64,000 nucleotides of DNA. Source: Levilactobacillus zymae. Lineage in GTDB: Bacteria; Bacillota; Bacilli; Lactobacillales; Lactobacillaceae. The stretch's first letter is position 1. Every line of letters begins with the position of its first letter. The stretch spans positions 310,001-374,000 of the forward strand of contig NZ_JAVLAS010000001.1 of NCBI RefSeq assembly GCF_032190635.1, given 5' to 3'. Below the pieces are notes generated by a model. The model saw only the letters and a list, made by a program, of their open reading frames with translations. It did no database searches and had not been told where the DNA came from. Below are positions 35,084 to 44,060 of this stretch, piece by piece. A program made the position numbers and the translations under genes.

Positions 35084-35569
35084 ATGCTCAAAGTTATTGT
35101 GGGGGCCGATCGCTTGGGGGCTGAGTTAAAGGACCAGGTGCGCCGCCACCTCTTAGCGCAAGGCATCATCGTCCAGGACGTCACGCCGGATAATGAATTC
35201 GATTATTTTCGGGCCGGTTACGAGGTCGGCCGGGGCGTGGTGAGTGGTGAATTTAAACGGGGCTTCATCTTCGGGAGTACCGGGATGGGGGAGAGCATCG
35301 TGGCGAACAAGTACGCGGGCGTTTACTGTGCGTTGTGCGAAAGTACAAAGTCGGCCCGGCTAGCTCGGGAACTCAATAACGCCAACGTCCTCGCGCTAGG
35401 TAGTCGCCTGGTGACCCCCGACCTAGCGAACGAAATGGTCGATCTGTTCATGACCACGCCGTTCAACCAGGGCGCGGCGGAAGATCCCAGCCTGGATGTG
35501 AATTTTAAGCACGCCCAGGCCACGGAACGGCAAATCGTGGCCGAACAACAAAAAAATTCGACTAATTGA
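35084..35569 (+). CDS. RpiB/LacAB-family sugar-phosphate isomerase-like protein
   Basis: The 161-residue protein aligns with RpiB over its whole length: VGADRLGAELKDQVRRHL (usual DHAGFELK), DYFRAGYEVGRGVVSGEFKR, and SIVANKYAGVYCALCESTKS ARLARELNNANVLALGSR. The catalytic Cys loop ICGTGIGMS of RpiB reads IFGSTGMGES here, and the N-terminal Asp-His pair is replaced by Asp-Arg. So the known isomerase chemistry is doubtful; it may act on another sugar phosphate. RBS GAAGGAG. Monocistronic with a terminator. Confidence 0.8.
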   Translation: MLKVIVGADRLGAELKDQVRRHLLAQGIIVQDVTPDNEFDYFRAGYEVGRGVVSGEFKRGFIFGSTGMGESIVANKYAGVYCALCESTKSARLARELNNANVLALGSRLVTPDLANEMVDLFMTTPFNQGAAEDPSLDVNFKHAQATERQIVAEQQKNSTN

Positions 35570-35615
35570 AAAGCTGAAACGCTAGGCCTAGTTGGGCTTA
35601 ACGTTTCAGCTTTTT
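35569..35615 (+). terminator. Terminator of the RpiB-like gene
   Basis: AAAAGCTGAAACG and CGTTTCAGCTTTT form a 13-bp stem with an inner CTAGGCCTAG dyad, followed by TTATT. Confidence 0.88.
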
Positions 35616-35715
35616 ATTGGAACCTGTTTTAAAATTCGATGGTTGAACAAAACAACGACCTATTGCCGTTTAATTAAGCAGAATGCATTCCAAGTTGCTG
35701 TTATCACGAGTGTGA

Positions 35716-35868
35716 GCTGGAGGGACAGTCAGAAATGGGCTCAGGGGTGTCGTTTGCCTTGGTCAGTGTTTTTTACTGGCCTAGACAAAGGTCGGCCTTC
35801 AAGACCTGGGCTACGGGCTTGAAGCCGTGCCCACCCCGTTCCAGCCCGTTTTTGACTGTCCTGGAAGC
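35716..35868. repeat. Structured inverted-repeat element (~150 bp) between terminator and DUF2075 gene
   Basis: Outer arms of ~33 bases pair imperfectly: GGGACAGTCAGAAATGGGCT on the left faces AGCCCGTTTTTGACTGTCC on the right, then CAGGGGTG faces CACCCCG. Inside are three further hairpins: GGTCAGT/ACTGGCC, AGGTC/GACCT, and GGGCTACGG/CCGTGCCC. No protein is plausible here. The multi-branched fold could be a structured RNA or a MITE/REP-like repeat. The rest of 35616-35881 shows nothing else. Confidence 0.6.
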
Positions 35869-35881
35869 GTGGAGATCAATA

Positions 35882-37048
35882 TTATTTAGTCGTTCCCAGT
35901 TCCAACAACCGGTGGCGCAAGGCATCGTCGTAGGCCGTCAGGTACAGGCCGTACTTACCGCGCTTCATTAAGACGTTTAAGACGTTAGCGATAAACGTTT
36001 TGTATTCGTCACGCGAGAAGTGGATGTCCTTGCGTTTCTTGAAGATTTCCTTGTGAGAGTATTTTTCGGGAATCACGGTCATAGTGTCGGTCTGCGGGTC
36101 GTAGCCAAACGACGGGCCGATGATCATCCCCACGTAGTTCAGGTCAAAGCCCTGTAGCGTGTAGATGGTCCCCACTTGAGTGATGGACCCTTCCCGCTTG
36201 GCCCAGTGGGTCCGTTGCGGGTCCCATTCGTCCCACGGCAGGTTGAAACTATCCATCTCGACGTTGTGGCGCCCGTCGATCCGGGGGAAACCGGACGTGG
36301 CGACCATCCGGCTCATACCGACTTCCTTGTTGCGTTTTTTGATGGCGTCAAACATCCCACCGGCGGTATCGAAGAGTTTAAATTCAAAGTCGCTGTCGTC
36401 CGGGAAGGGCCGCAGCGGCTTTTCGGCGGTCAGGTCGTCCATCCAGGCCACCTGGTCGTCGTTGGCCACCATCCGGTACTGGAAGTTCATGCTAAAGAGG
36501 CGGTGCGGGTGGTCGCCGATGGTCTTGTAGAGGAGATCCTGATCCCAGTACATCTTGGACTGGAAGACCTGTTCGAAGTCGTAGACCACCACGACCACCT
36601 TGGCCAGGGCCATTAAATCGGTAAGTTGGTTTTGGCCGCGGTAGTGCGCGTAGGGTTCGGACTTGGAGTACAGCAGATGGGCTTCGTCGACAAAAATGAT
36701 GTCGTATTTCTGGTGATTCTTCTGGGCGAAGTTGATCAACGACGTGGGCCGGCGGATATCCTTGGCGTGCATGTTAGGAATCGAGGCGGCCAGGTCCCGG
36801 TAGGCCTTGTATAGTTCGGGGTGGTTGACCACCAGCGAGGTGCGATAGTGCGGGTCGGTCATGTATTGACGGACCAGTTCCATCAAGACCACGGATTTTC
36901 CGGTTCCCGCGGCGCCTTCGATGATGGCGACGGACGATTGCTTGCCGGTTAGCCCCTGTTTAATGTAGGCGTTGAGGTCGGTGATGACGTGTTTTTGATC
37001 GTCGGAGAGGTCCTTGACGAAGAATTGTTCCTGTAAGATCTTATTCAA
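35882..37048 (-). CDS. DUF2075/Schlafen-like P-loop ATPase (helicase-type)
   Basis: The 388-residue protein starts at TTG 37048 (NKILQEQFFVKDLSDDQK), 8 nt after TAGGAG; a longer frame entering the neighbouring IS is spurious. It has Walker A EGAAGTGKSVVL, Walker B DIIFVDEAHLL, and a helicase motif VI-like IYTLQGFDLNYVG near the C-terminus, matching the DUF2075 family. Many members accompany nucleases or defence genes, but none is adjacent here. The coding sequence is intact, while an IS5 element sits 19 bp upstream, separating it from its original promoter. Confidence 0.85.
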   Translation of the reverse strand: MNKILQEQFFVKDLSDDQKHVITDLNAYIKQGLTGKQSSVAIIEGAAGTGKSVVLMELVRQYMTDPHYRTSLVVNHPELYKAYRDLAASIPNMHAKDIRRPTSLINFAQKNHQKYDIIFVDEAHLLYSKSEPYAHYRGQNQLTDLMALAKVVVVVYDFEQVFQSKMYWDQDLLYKTIGDHPHRLFSMNFQYRMVANDDQVAWMDDLTAEKPLRPFPDDSDFEFKLFDTAGGMFDAIKKRNKEVGMSRMVATSGFPRIDGRHNVEMDSFNLPWDEWDPQRTHWAKREGSITQVGTIYTLQGFDLNYVGMIIGPSFGYDPQTDTMTVIPEKYSHKEIFKKRKDIHFSRDEYKTFIANVLNVLMKRGKYGLYLTAYDDALRHRLLELGTTK

Positions 37049-37067
37049 AATAGTTACTCCTAATCTA

Positions 37068-37920
37068 GGGTCCGTCTGAAAACTACTTAAGTAAGATGCA
37101 AATTGAGGCAATGTAAACCGTAGCCAGATAAACATGAGCGAGCTTATCATAACGCGTTGCAATCCTACGAAAGTTCTTCAACTGATTGAAGAAGTTCTCA
37201 ATCAAATGGCGCTCACAATAAACGTGGTAATCACAGGTCCACTTGTCTTTGGTATTTTCCTTTGGCGGAATGGTATAGACGGCTGCTTTATCTTTAATAT
37301 ACTGGCGAAGTTTCGCGGTGCCATAGGCTTTATCCGCGATAATATTTGATTGAGAAATATCGAAGCCTTCCAGCAACTCACTGGCAACTTGGCTATCATG
37401 TACTTGACCACCTGTTAGGCGAAAACCCAAGGGATTCCCTAATCCGTCAACGAGTGCGTGAATCTTGGTCGTTCGGCCACCTCGACTTAGTCCAATAGCT
37501 TGATTTTCGACCATACATTCGGCGTTTTTTTTGCCCCAGTGGCCTTTTGATGCGCTCGAACGATCGTTGAATCTAAGCTCAAGTTTTCCATGTCGGGATT
37601 GTCAATCAATTCGAGAAAAACCTGTTCGAACAAGCCTGAACTTACCCAGGCTCGGAAGCGACTATACACCGTTTTCCAAGAGCCATAGCGTTCAGGTAGA
37701 TCACGCCAAGGAGCCCCGCTGCGCATGAGCCAGAGGATAGCGTTGAGGGCGGTACGGTTGTCTAGGCTTGATGGACGGCCAGTCCGGTATGGCGGGAAGT
37801 ATCCTTTGATTCGGTCCCACTGAGCATCTTCCAGTTCGTATCGTTTAGGTGTTGTCATCGGAATGCCTCGATTCGTTTTTCCTCAGATTATACCTGAATT
37901 TTTAGTTTTCAGACAGTCCC
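37068..37920 (-). mobile_element. IS5-family (IS427-type) insertion sequence
   Basis: The element is 853 bp. Its ends GGGTCCGTCTGAAAACTA and the complement GGGACTGTCTGAAAACTA are inverted repeats. It is flanked by TA at 37066-37067 and 37921-37922, as usual for the IS427 group. It has inserted in the leader of the DUF2075 gene, upstream of its RBS. Confidence 0.92.
37083..37858 (-). CDS. IS5-family transposase, two frames joined by frameshift (OrfA/OrfB)
   Basis: OrfA (37487-37858, 123 residues; YELEDAQWDRIKGYFPPYRT, WLMRSGAPWRDLPERYGSW, LSLDSTIVRAHQ with the first Asp) and OrfB (37083-37514, 143 residues; GLSRGGRTTKIHALVDGLGN, ADKAYGTAKLRQYIK with the second Asp, CERHLIENFFNQLKNFRRIA with Glu) overlap by 28 nt. 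An A8 tract (37525-37532 on the minus strand) lies in the overlap and is a natural slippage site. Joined they give a full DDE transposase, so the frameshift is probably programmed rather than a defect. Confidence 0.92.
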
Positions 37921-38028
37921 TAGTCGATTTCTCTTAATTGACGGCCGCCTAGCGAGTGGTCGGCCGCCAGCACTTGCCTATTATAGCAGTTTGGTCGGGC
38001 CTTGACCGCTGCCAATGGTTAAATGACG

Positions 38029-38066
38029 AAAGCGCGGCGTTCCTCCCCTGGGAACGCCGCGCTTTT
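38029..38066. terminator. Terminator-like hairpin
   Basis: AAAGCGCGGCGTTCC and GGGAACGCCGCGCTTT form a 15-bp stem with a TCCCCT loop and T run; parS-like site 3 follows directly. Confidence 0.8.
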
Positions 38067-38081
38067 GTTTCACATGAAACA
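38066..38081. promoter_or_regulatory. parS-like ParB/Spo0J binding site 3
   Basis: TGTTTCACATGAAACA, a perfect palindrome differing from the parS consensus TGTTNCACGTGAAACA at one position. Confidence 0.68.
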
Positions 38082-38202
38082 TCACCGTGGTCTGGCTAAC
38101 TATGCGTATTTGCTATATATCATCATTCAATATAGGACTTTTACATATGCCGTTGGCGCCCCTATACTAGGACTCATCGTTAAACAAAGGGGGGCTGACA
38201 AC

Positions 38203-38730
38203 GTGCCAGCACAGAACATGAGTGTGGCGGAGATTGCCGCTCAGCAAGCGGCCATCGATCGCAACCAGTTATTAGTACAGAAATTAAATACGGGCCAGCA
38301 CCAACCGGCTGAGATTCGCGCGGTGGTGGGGGAGCTGACGGGGCAACCGCTAGACCCTTCCGTCGAGATTCGCTTACCATTCTACACGGATTACGGGCGG
38401 AACTTGACCATTGGCAAACGCGTCATGATTAATGACCAGGTGCAGTTTACCGATTTAGGCGGCATCACCTTGGCCGACGACGTGTTGATTGGTCTGGGTG
38501 CCGCGTTGATCACGGTCAACCATCAGTTGAATCCGGCCCACCGTCGGGCTTTGACGGTGGCTCCGATTACGGTTGAACGCAATGCCTGGATTGGCGCCAA
38601 GGCGATTATCTTGCCGGGCGTCACGGTGGGGTCAGACGCGGTGGTCGCGGCCGGTGCGGTCGTGACCCAGGACGTGCCGGCCAATGCCGTAGTGGCGGGT
38701 GTGCCCGCTAAAGTCATCAAGATTATTTAA
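38203..38730 (+). CDS. Maltose/galactoside O-acetyltransferase-like hexapeptide protein
   Basis: The 175-residue left-handed beta-helix acetyltransferase starts at GTG 38203, eight bases after AAAGGGGGG. It shows an N-terminal helical region, then [20 protein letters not shown], the catalytic His in [14 protein letters not shown], and C-terminal hexapeptide repeats [20 protein letters not shown] ending PAKVIKII. It acetylates sugars with acetyl-CoA. The following SDR gene starts 19 nt downstream and is probably co-transcribed. Confidence 0.88.
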   Translation: MPAQNMSVAEIAAQQAAIDRNQLLVQKLNTGQHQPAEIRAVVGELTGQPLDPSVEIRLPFYTDYGRNLTIGKRVMINDQVQFTDLGGITLADDVLIGLGAALITVNHQLNPAHRRALTVAPITVERNAWIGAKAIILPGVTVGSDAVVAAGAVVTQDVPANAVVAGVPAKVIKII

Positions 38731-38749
38731 CTTAAAGGAGGGGTTTTAC

Positions 38750-39496
38750 ATGAGTATCGAAAATAAAGTAGTTGTGATTACCGGATCTTCCAGTGGGATT
38801 GGGGCGGCGACGGCCAAGCTGTTAGCAGCCAAGGGCGCCAAGGTCGTCTTAGGGGCCCGGCGCGAAGACCGGTTAGCCGCCTTGGCCCAGACCATCGGGG
38901 AGAACGCACGGTACCACGTAACAGACGTGACCGATCGGCAATCCGTGCACGACCTGATTCAGCTGGCCGTGAGTGAATTTGGTCGGGTCGACGTTTTGTA
39001 CAATAACGCCGGCACCATGCCCCAAGGCAACCTCAGTGACCGCGAATACGACAAATGGCAGCTGATGTTAGACGTCAACGTGATGGGCGTGCTGAACGGT
39101 ATCGGTGAAGTGCTGCCAGTGATGCAGGCCCAACACGACGGTCAGATCATTAGTACTGATTCCGTGGCCGGTCACGTGGTCTATCCCGCCTCGGCCGTTT
39201 ACAACGGCACCAAGTACGCGGTGCGGGCGATCATGGAAGGCTTACGCCAGGAAGAAAAGGGCCACGGGATTCGTTCGACCATCGTGTCTCCCGGGGCCGT
39301 GCGGACGGAACTGGTCAAAACGATTGGGAATGCCGCCATCGAAGCGGGCATTAGCCAATTGATGAACAGTGAAGAAGCCAGCGGCCTGGCGCTAGATCCC
39401 GAAGACATTGCCAACGCCGTGTTGTTCGCCATCGACCAACCCAAGCATGTGGCCATCAGTGAGGTCTTGGTCCGGCCGGCGGAACAGGAAGTTTAA
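38750..39496 (+). CDS. Short-chain dehydrogenase/reductase
   Basis: The 248-residue classical SDR has the cofactor motif [20 protein letters not shown] (TGxxxGIG), NNAG, and catalytic Ser/Tyr/Lys in STDSVAGHV and [10 protein letters not shown] (YxxxK). The Arg after the motif (GARRED) suggests NADP(H). The start at 38750 has AAAGGAGGGG; upstream GTG starts are inside the acetyltransferase. A convergent LysR gene follows. Confidence 0.92.
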   Translation: MSIENKVVVITGSSSGIGAATAKLLAAKGAKVVLGARREDRLAALAQTIGENARYHVTDVTDRQSVHDLIQLAVSEFGRVDVLYNNAGTMPQGNLSDREYDKWQLMLDVNVMGVLNGIGEVLPVMQAQHDGQIISTDSVAGHVVYPASAVYNGTKYAVRAIMEGLRQEEKGHGIRSTIVSPGAVRTELVKTIGNAAIEAGISQLMNSEEASGLALDPEDIANAVLFAIDQPKHVAISEVLVRPAEQEV

Positions 39497-39524
39497 CCCA
39501 GCGCCGGTGCGTACACGTTGCGCA

Positions 39525-40412
39525 TTAACTGGTGAGCGGTTGCTGGTTATCGGCCACTAGCTGTTTCAAAAAGGCCGCGGCGGCCGGGGAAAAATGCTGG
39601 TCCGTGTGCCAGACCAGACTGGTGCCGGTGGTCAAGCGCGGCGTTAACGGGATGAACACCAGGTCGGATTGGTTGGTGTTGATGATGCCGTCGATGCATA
39701 GCGCGTACCCCACGCCCGCCGAAACCAGTAAGGACGCGTTATAGAGTAGATTATAGGTGGCGACCACGTTGAACTTGGGCGTGCTCTCGCCGTACCAGTC
39801 TCGGAGCTGTTCTCTAATCCCCCGTTGCTGAGAGAGAATGAGGTTTTGGTTTTCCAGGTCGGTCAGCGTCAAGTGGTCGCGGGTCGCCAATGCCGAGGAA
39901 CGGGGAACCAAGAGCCCCCAACGGCTTTCGCCCGGTAACTTCAGGAAATCAAACTCGCTTTTATCGGTGGGGTCCATGACCACCCCGAAGTCAAAGGTCC
40001 CCGTCTTTAAATGGGCGCGAATCTCGTCGGCGTTGGTGCTGACCAGGGAGACCTGGATCTGGGGATGTTGCCGCTGAAGGGTCCGGATGGTCTGCGCCAC
40101 GTTCAGAAAGCTCCGCGATTCGGCACAGCCGATTACGACGGTGCCACGCACGGTTTGGGTGGTGTGGATATTGCTGAGGGTCTTGTCGGTCAGGGCCAGA
40201 ATTTGGGTGACCTGGTGGGCGAAGTACTCGCCGCTAGCGGTGAGTTGGAGGTGCCGGCCGTGCCGGTCGAACAAGGTCACCCCCAGTTCGGTTTCCAGAT
40301 CCTTGAGTTGCCGGGAAATGGTCGGCTGCGAAACGTGGAGCCGTTCGGCGGCCCGACTGATGTTCAGGTCGGCCACGACCGCTTGAAAATAGCGCAGAAC
40401 GCGTAGTTCCAT
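39525..40412 (-). CDS. LysR-family transcriptional regulator
   Basis: The 295-residue regulator starts MELRVLRYFQAVVADLNISR with AAGGAG upstream (ATG 40412), then helix AAERLHVSQPTISRQLKDLE and a substrate-binding domain (VRGTVVIGCAESRSFLNVAQ). It belongs to the group that often regulates an adjacent SDR or reductase. It is convergent with the SDR and divergent to the DUF2255 gene; the latter, ~105 bp away, is the most natural target. Confidence 0.92.
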   Translation of the reverse strand: MELRVLRYFQAVVADLNISRAAERLHVSQPTISRQLKDLETELGVTLFDRHGRHLQLTASGEYFAHQVTQILALTDKTLSNIHTTQTVRGTVVIGCAESRSFLNVAQTIRTLQRQHPQIQVSLVSTNADEIRAHLKTGTFDFGVVMDPTDKSEFDFLKLPGESRWGLLVPRSSALATRDHLTLTDLENQNLILSQQRGIREQLRDWYGESTPKFNVVATYNLLYNASLLVSAGVGYALCIDGIINTNQSDLVFIPLTPRLTTGTSLVWHTDQHFSPAAAAFLKQLVADNQQPLTS

Positions 40413-40518
40413 AAAATCACTCCTTAACACAAAAATGGTTAATTATATCTTTAATATACGGTGGCCCGCACGCCACCGTCAACTGACGACCGCTTAACAC
40501 TAGAAAGGATTCGATCAT

Positions 40519-40911
40519 TTGACAGCAAACACAACACCAACCTGGCCCACTGCGGAGCTAACCCGGTTCGCTACCGCGGACAACTTTCGGGTCTCGCCGT
40601 TCTATAGCGATGGCCACACTTACGGGACCCCGACTTGGATCTGGTCCGTGGTAGTCGACGGCCAATTATTTATCCGCGCGTGGAACGGGCTAGGGTCGCG
40701 TTGGCACCGTTCGGCGGTCCAACAAGGCGCCGGGCGCATTTTATTGGCGGGGAAGAACTACAACGTGACGTTCGCACCGCTTGAAGACGCGGCGGTGAAC
40801 CAACAAGTAGACGCCGCGTACCGCCAGAAGTATGGCGATAGTTCTTACCTGACGGGGATGCTCCAAGCGGGGCCCCGGGCGTCAACGTTGCGGGTGAGCC
40901 CGCGCAGCTAA
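40519..40911 (+). CDS. DUF2255-family protein
   Basis: The 130-residue protein (TTG start at 40519, RBS AGAAAGGA) contains TYGTPTWIWSVVVDGQLFIR AWNG and GSRWHRSAVQQGAGRILLAG, the core of DUF2255, a family related to split-barrel flavin/nitroreductase-like folds. No reaction is known. It lies divergent to the LysR gene and may be regulated by it. Confidence 0.82.
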   Translation: MTANTTPTWPTAELTRFATADNFRVSPFYSDGHTYGTPTWIWSVVVDGQLFIRAWNGLGSRWHRSAVQQGAGRILLAGKNYNVTFAPLEDAAVNQQVDAAYRQKYGDSSYLTGMLQAGPRASTLRVSPRS

Positions 40912-40940
40912 AACTGTAACGCAAAATTAATCAGGAACTT

Positions 40941-40982
40941 AAACCGGAGAACCACGCGATTTCGCGGTGGTCGCCGGTTTTT
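40941..40982 (+). terminator. Terminator after the DUF2255 gene
   Basis: AAACCGG and CCGGTTTTT enclose ACCACGCGA-TT-TCGCGGTGGT, giving a long stem with a T run. Confidence 0.88.
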
Positions 40983-41061
40983 GGTCGCGCAGAACGGTGA
41001 ATCGGTGACTAAATTCTTATGTTATCCTTACAGGGAGGAAATGATTCTAGGAGGAGATTAT

Positions 41062-42885
41062 ATGATGAAACATTGGGGACAACTCACGGCCGTTTTGGCG
41101 GTCATCGGTGGTGGCGTGTTACTCGCGACCACCCCGGCGCAAGCCAAGGCCGGTTACACGATCACCAAGGTCCAGTCCATCAGACGGACGGCCTACCACG
41201 TCAAGAACGACAAGAAGACGTTGTTTACCTGGGATAAGACCCACACCAAACGCCTGCGGATTTTAAACCAGATGGACGACGCTAACCAGACTATGAGCTG
41301 GATGGCCGACCAGAAGGTGACCATGACGCACAACGGCAAGTCGGCGACCTACCTACATATCGGGGATGAATACAACAGCGATGACGGCTACGTGTACGCC
41401 AAGTCGATGGTTAAGGGCTATTCTAAGGGTTACCAGACGGACGCGGCGTACTTCGGGTACTACCGGTTGGACGCGGCCACTAAGGTTGGCGTATCGCCCA
41501 GCGGCTCGGTGACCTTACCCAAGGGTACGGTGGTGCAGATCGCCTATAGCGCGTATGACGGCCACGAGAGCTTGACCATTAACGGCGATGCGCTGAGCTA
41601 CCAACTCCGCCAAAAATTAGGCCTGACGGGGACCAAACGCCTGAAAGCCGTTGATTTGAACGCCGTTAAGGTGACCCCGGTTGCCCAACCGGCCTACAAC
41701 ACGGTCAAGCACAACGACTTTGCGGACACCCACGCCTCGAACCTGTTCGCGGGGACGCCGAACGCCGGCACTCAAAAGCAGCTGTTCCGGACCACCAGTG
41801 ATGGGTACGTCGAATACTACGACAACGGTGCGACCCAAACCCAAAGTGAGGCGGTTCCTCAGGGGAAGCCGGCTAGTCAAAAGATCTTGCAGTCCAGTAC
41901 CAGCCACGGTGTCACCACGGTGGCATACCGGACGCACATCAAGGGCTTGAAGGACACGCCGACTACGGTGGACGGCCAGGCGGGCTACCAGTTGACGATT
42001 GCCCCACAGGCTAAGACCACTACGGTCAAGGATAAGATCTACGACACCTACCTGATCGGTGGCCAACCGTTTTTCACCTACGAAACGGATACGACCTTAC
42101 CGGTGACGGCCAAGAAGGTTAGTGCCAAGACCCTGGCCAGTCTGGACAAGGCCACGAAGGCGCCAACCTACTACCGGACCACCAAGAAGGTTACGGTCAG
42201 CGCCCCGTTTGACGCGTACGTCTCCGGAACGTTAAATTCCAAGATTACCCTGCCCAAGGGCACCATCGTGGCGGGAATCCTGACCACGCAACGGACTAAG
42301 AAGCAGACCAGACAAGTTCTGCAATTGGACGCGTCACGGTTGAGCGCTAACCTGTTGAAACCGGGTTACCAACGCGGGCTGTGGGGCAGTCAAGAACCGA
42401 CGGTCACTAAGAACACGGCGGCCTTTACCCGTGTCAAGCGCCCGGCGTACTTACCGCGTTACGGTAGTGCCGGCGACTTGTACCTAGGGAGCACCACCAA
42501 GGCGTTGATGGCCGGTGGGATTGATAAGTAGAGCGTTCAATTGACCACCAACGGTTACGTAGAAGTGCGGCAAAATGATGTCACGGGTCGCAATACGGAA
42601 TACCGGTCCCAACCCAAGACGTCCGTGAAGATTCAGCGGACCACCATCAAGGGCCACACGCGGTACCTGTACCTGGCCAAGAAGCTGAGTGGCTTCAAGA
42701 CCACCAAGGTTAAGTCTCACGGGAAGACCCAGTACCGCTTGGCGCTGGTCAACCCGCAAAAGACCTACGCGGTGGACTTTGACCCCGAAGGCGACGAAGG
42801 CGATGGGGATTCCTCGTTGAGTTACTACGGTTTCTTGAAGTTAGGCGGTAAGACGTTCTACACGAGCTACGCACTCGACGACTAA
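41062..42885 (+). pseudogene. Secreted surface protein interrupted by an in-frame TAG
   Basis: Starting at ATG 41062 (RBS AGGAGGAG; signal peptide ending TTPAQAKA), 489 codons run to TAG at 42529-42531; the same frame then continues for 118 codons to 42885 with matching content. Two modules repeat: VTLPKGTVVQIAYSAYDG...NLFAG..SDGYVEYYDN in the first half and ITLPKGTIVAGILTTQR...DLYLG..TNGYVEVRQND in the second. The stop falls inside the second module, at the place where the first reads QKQLFRTTSDGY. So a point mutation (e.g. CAG or AAG to TAG) has cut a 607-residue protein. The N-terminal WDKTHTKRL module is shared with the gene at 42957. Confidence 0.85.
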
Positions 42886-42901
42886 TAGAATAGTGAAATT
42901 A

Positions 42902-42946
42902 AAAGGGAGCGTTCATCCAGCGATTAGGCGGATGAACGCTCCCTTT
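42902..42946. terminator. Bidirectional terminator
   Basis: AAAGGGAGCGTTCATCC and GGATGAACGCTCCCTTT form a 17-bp stem between the two convergent surface-protein genes. Confidence 0.92.
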
Positions 42947-42956
42947 GGTGTCGCAA

Positions 42957-44060
42957 TTAACGGGTAGGTTTGGCCAAGACTAGGCCGTACCAGTTCCCCT
43001 TGTAGGCGTTGCCGGCTTCGTCAACGCGGCCGCCCTTTAAATTGTTGATGATGTAGATACCGAGCTTGTAGCCCTTAAGCTGTTGCCGCTTAGCCGGGGT
43101 GTAGCCCTGCTTGGCCAAGAGACGCTCCACGGCGGCGAGCTTCTGGGCGTTAGATTGGTCCTTGTGCGCCATCAGGTAGGTTACGATGGGCTTGAAGGTC
43201 ACGAACTGGGTGTAGCCCTGAGTTGAGATGGGTTCCGGTTCGTCCTCGATCCAGGTGTCGTTGGTTGCGAAGTTGTATGCCGCGATGCGTGACAAGCCGT
43301 AGTCCACGGGCGTGTTCGGGAACAGCTTAACGATCGAGCGGGCCAGCTTCTGGTACTTGCTGTCGCGGATGTACTGCTGATAGTCGGCGGTGGCTACGAA
43401 GTCGTCGGGGAACAGGAGGTTGTGACCCGCGTGGTTTGGCGTGCGGCCCTTAAGCAGTTGCTTGGTCTGCACGTAGCCGGAAACGGTCTTGCCCTTGATC
43501 GTCACGTCAACGTAGGAATACCAACTCTCGTGGCCGTTGTGGCGGACCAGGATGGAGTGGCGCTGGCCAAAGGTCTGGTTGGTGTAGTGCTTCAGGTTGG
43601 CGCGCTTCTTGGTGTGCGACCAGTCCCAGAGATAGACGTTTTTGGTCTGGGAGTTCAGGTGAAAGGCGTGCCCCGCGTAAGCCCCGTAGCGTTTCTGGAG
43701 GATCTGGTAGCCCGTGGGGTTGAACCCCTTTTTGAGTTGGGACTTATGGATCCAGCCACGCTTGGTGTCGGGGAAGTTGGTCACGCGCACCCAGTTCTTG
43801 CTGCCCTTGTAGGTCCCGGTGGCCAGCTGGTACCAGGTGTAGTTAGGGTGCTGCTTTAGGTTTGCTAGCTTCTTGGTGTGGGTATCGTTCCACACGTAGG
43901 CGTTTTGGGTCTTGTGCTTGGCGTGGTAGGCCACGGTGGCGTAGTGGTTGTAGAGGTAGCCGTCTTCGGTGTAGTGGACTTGGGTGAAGTTCCCAATCCG
44001 CTTGGGGACGGCGGCCTGAGCCGTGCCGGGCAGGCCAAGCAGGCCTGGATTGAGCTTGGC
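42957..44060 (-). pseudogene. Surface protein with W..(T/S)HTKK modules, start codon missing
   Basis: The reading frame is open upstream of the GTG at 43934, through Y-T-E-D-G-Y-L-Y and a signal-peptide end (GLLGLPGTAQAA, then VPKRIGNFTQV), but meets a stop near 44097 with no ATG, GTG or TTG and no RBS before it. So the gene has lost the beginning of its signal peptide. The mature part has at least two repeats built on YVWNDTHTKKLANLKQ and YLWDWSHTKKRANLKHYTNQ, then a C-terminal domain with YNFATNDTWIEDEPEPIST and KGNWYGLVLAKPTR. It is related to the N-terminus of the convergent gene at 41062. An internal GTG start would give a cytosolic product. Confidence 0.75.

Noticed and set aside
36176..36616. 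146-codon plus-strand frame
   Set aside because: Antisense to the DUF2075 gene; no RBS and low-complexity Val/Gly/His composition.
37049..37162. N-terminal extension of the DUF2075 protein
   Set aside because: These 38 codons are IS5 sequence read in antisense; the RBS and TTG start at 37048 explain the real N-terminus.
37083..37858. IS5 transposase as a frameshifted pseudogene
   Set aside because: The two frames overlap at an A8 slippery tract, the normal layout of IS427-group elements, so the frameshift is probably programmed.
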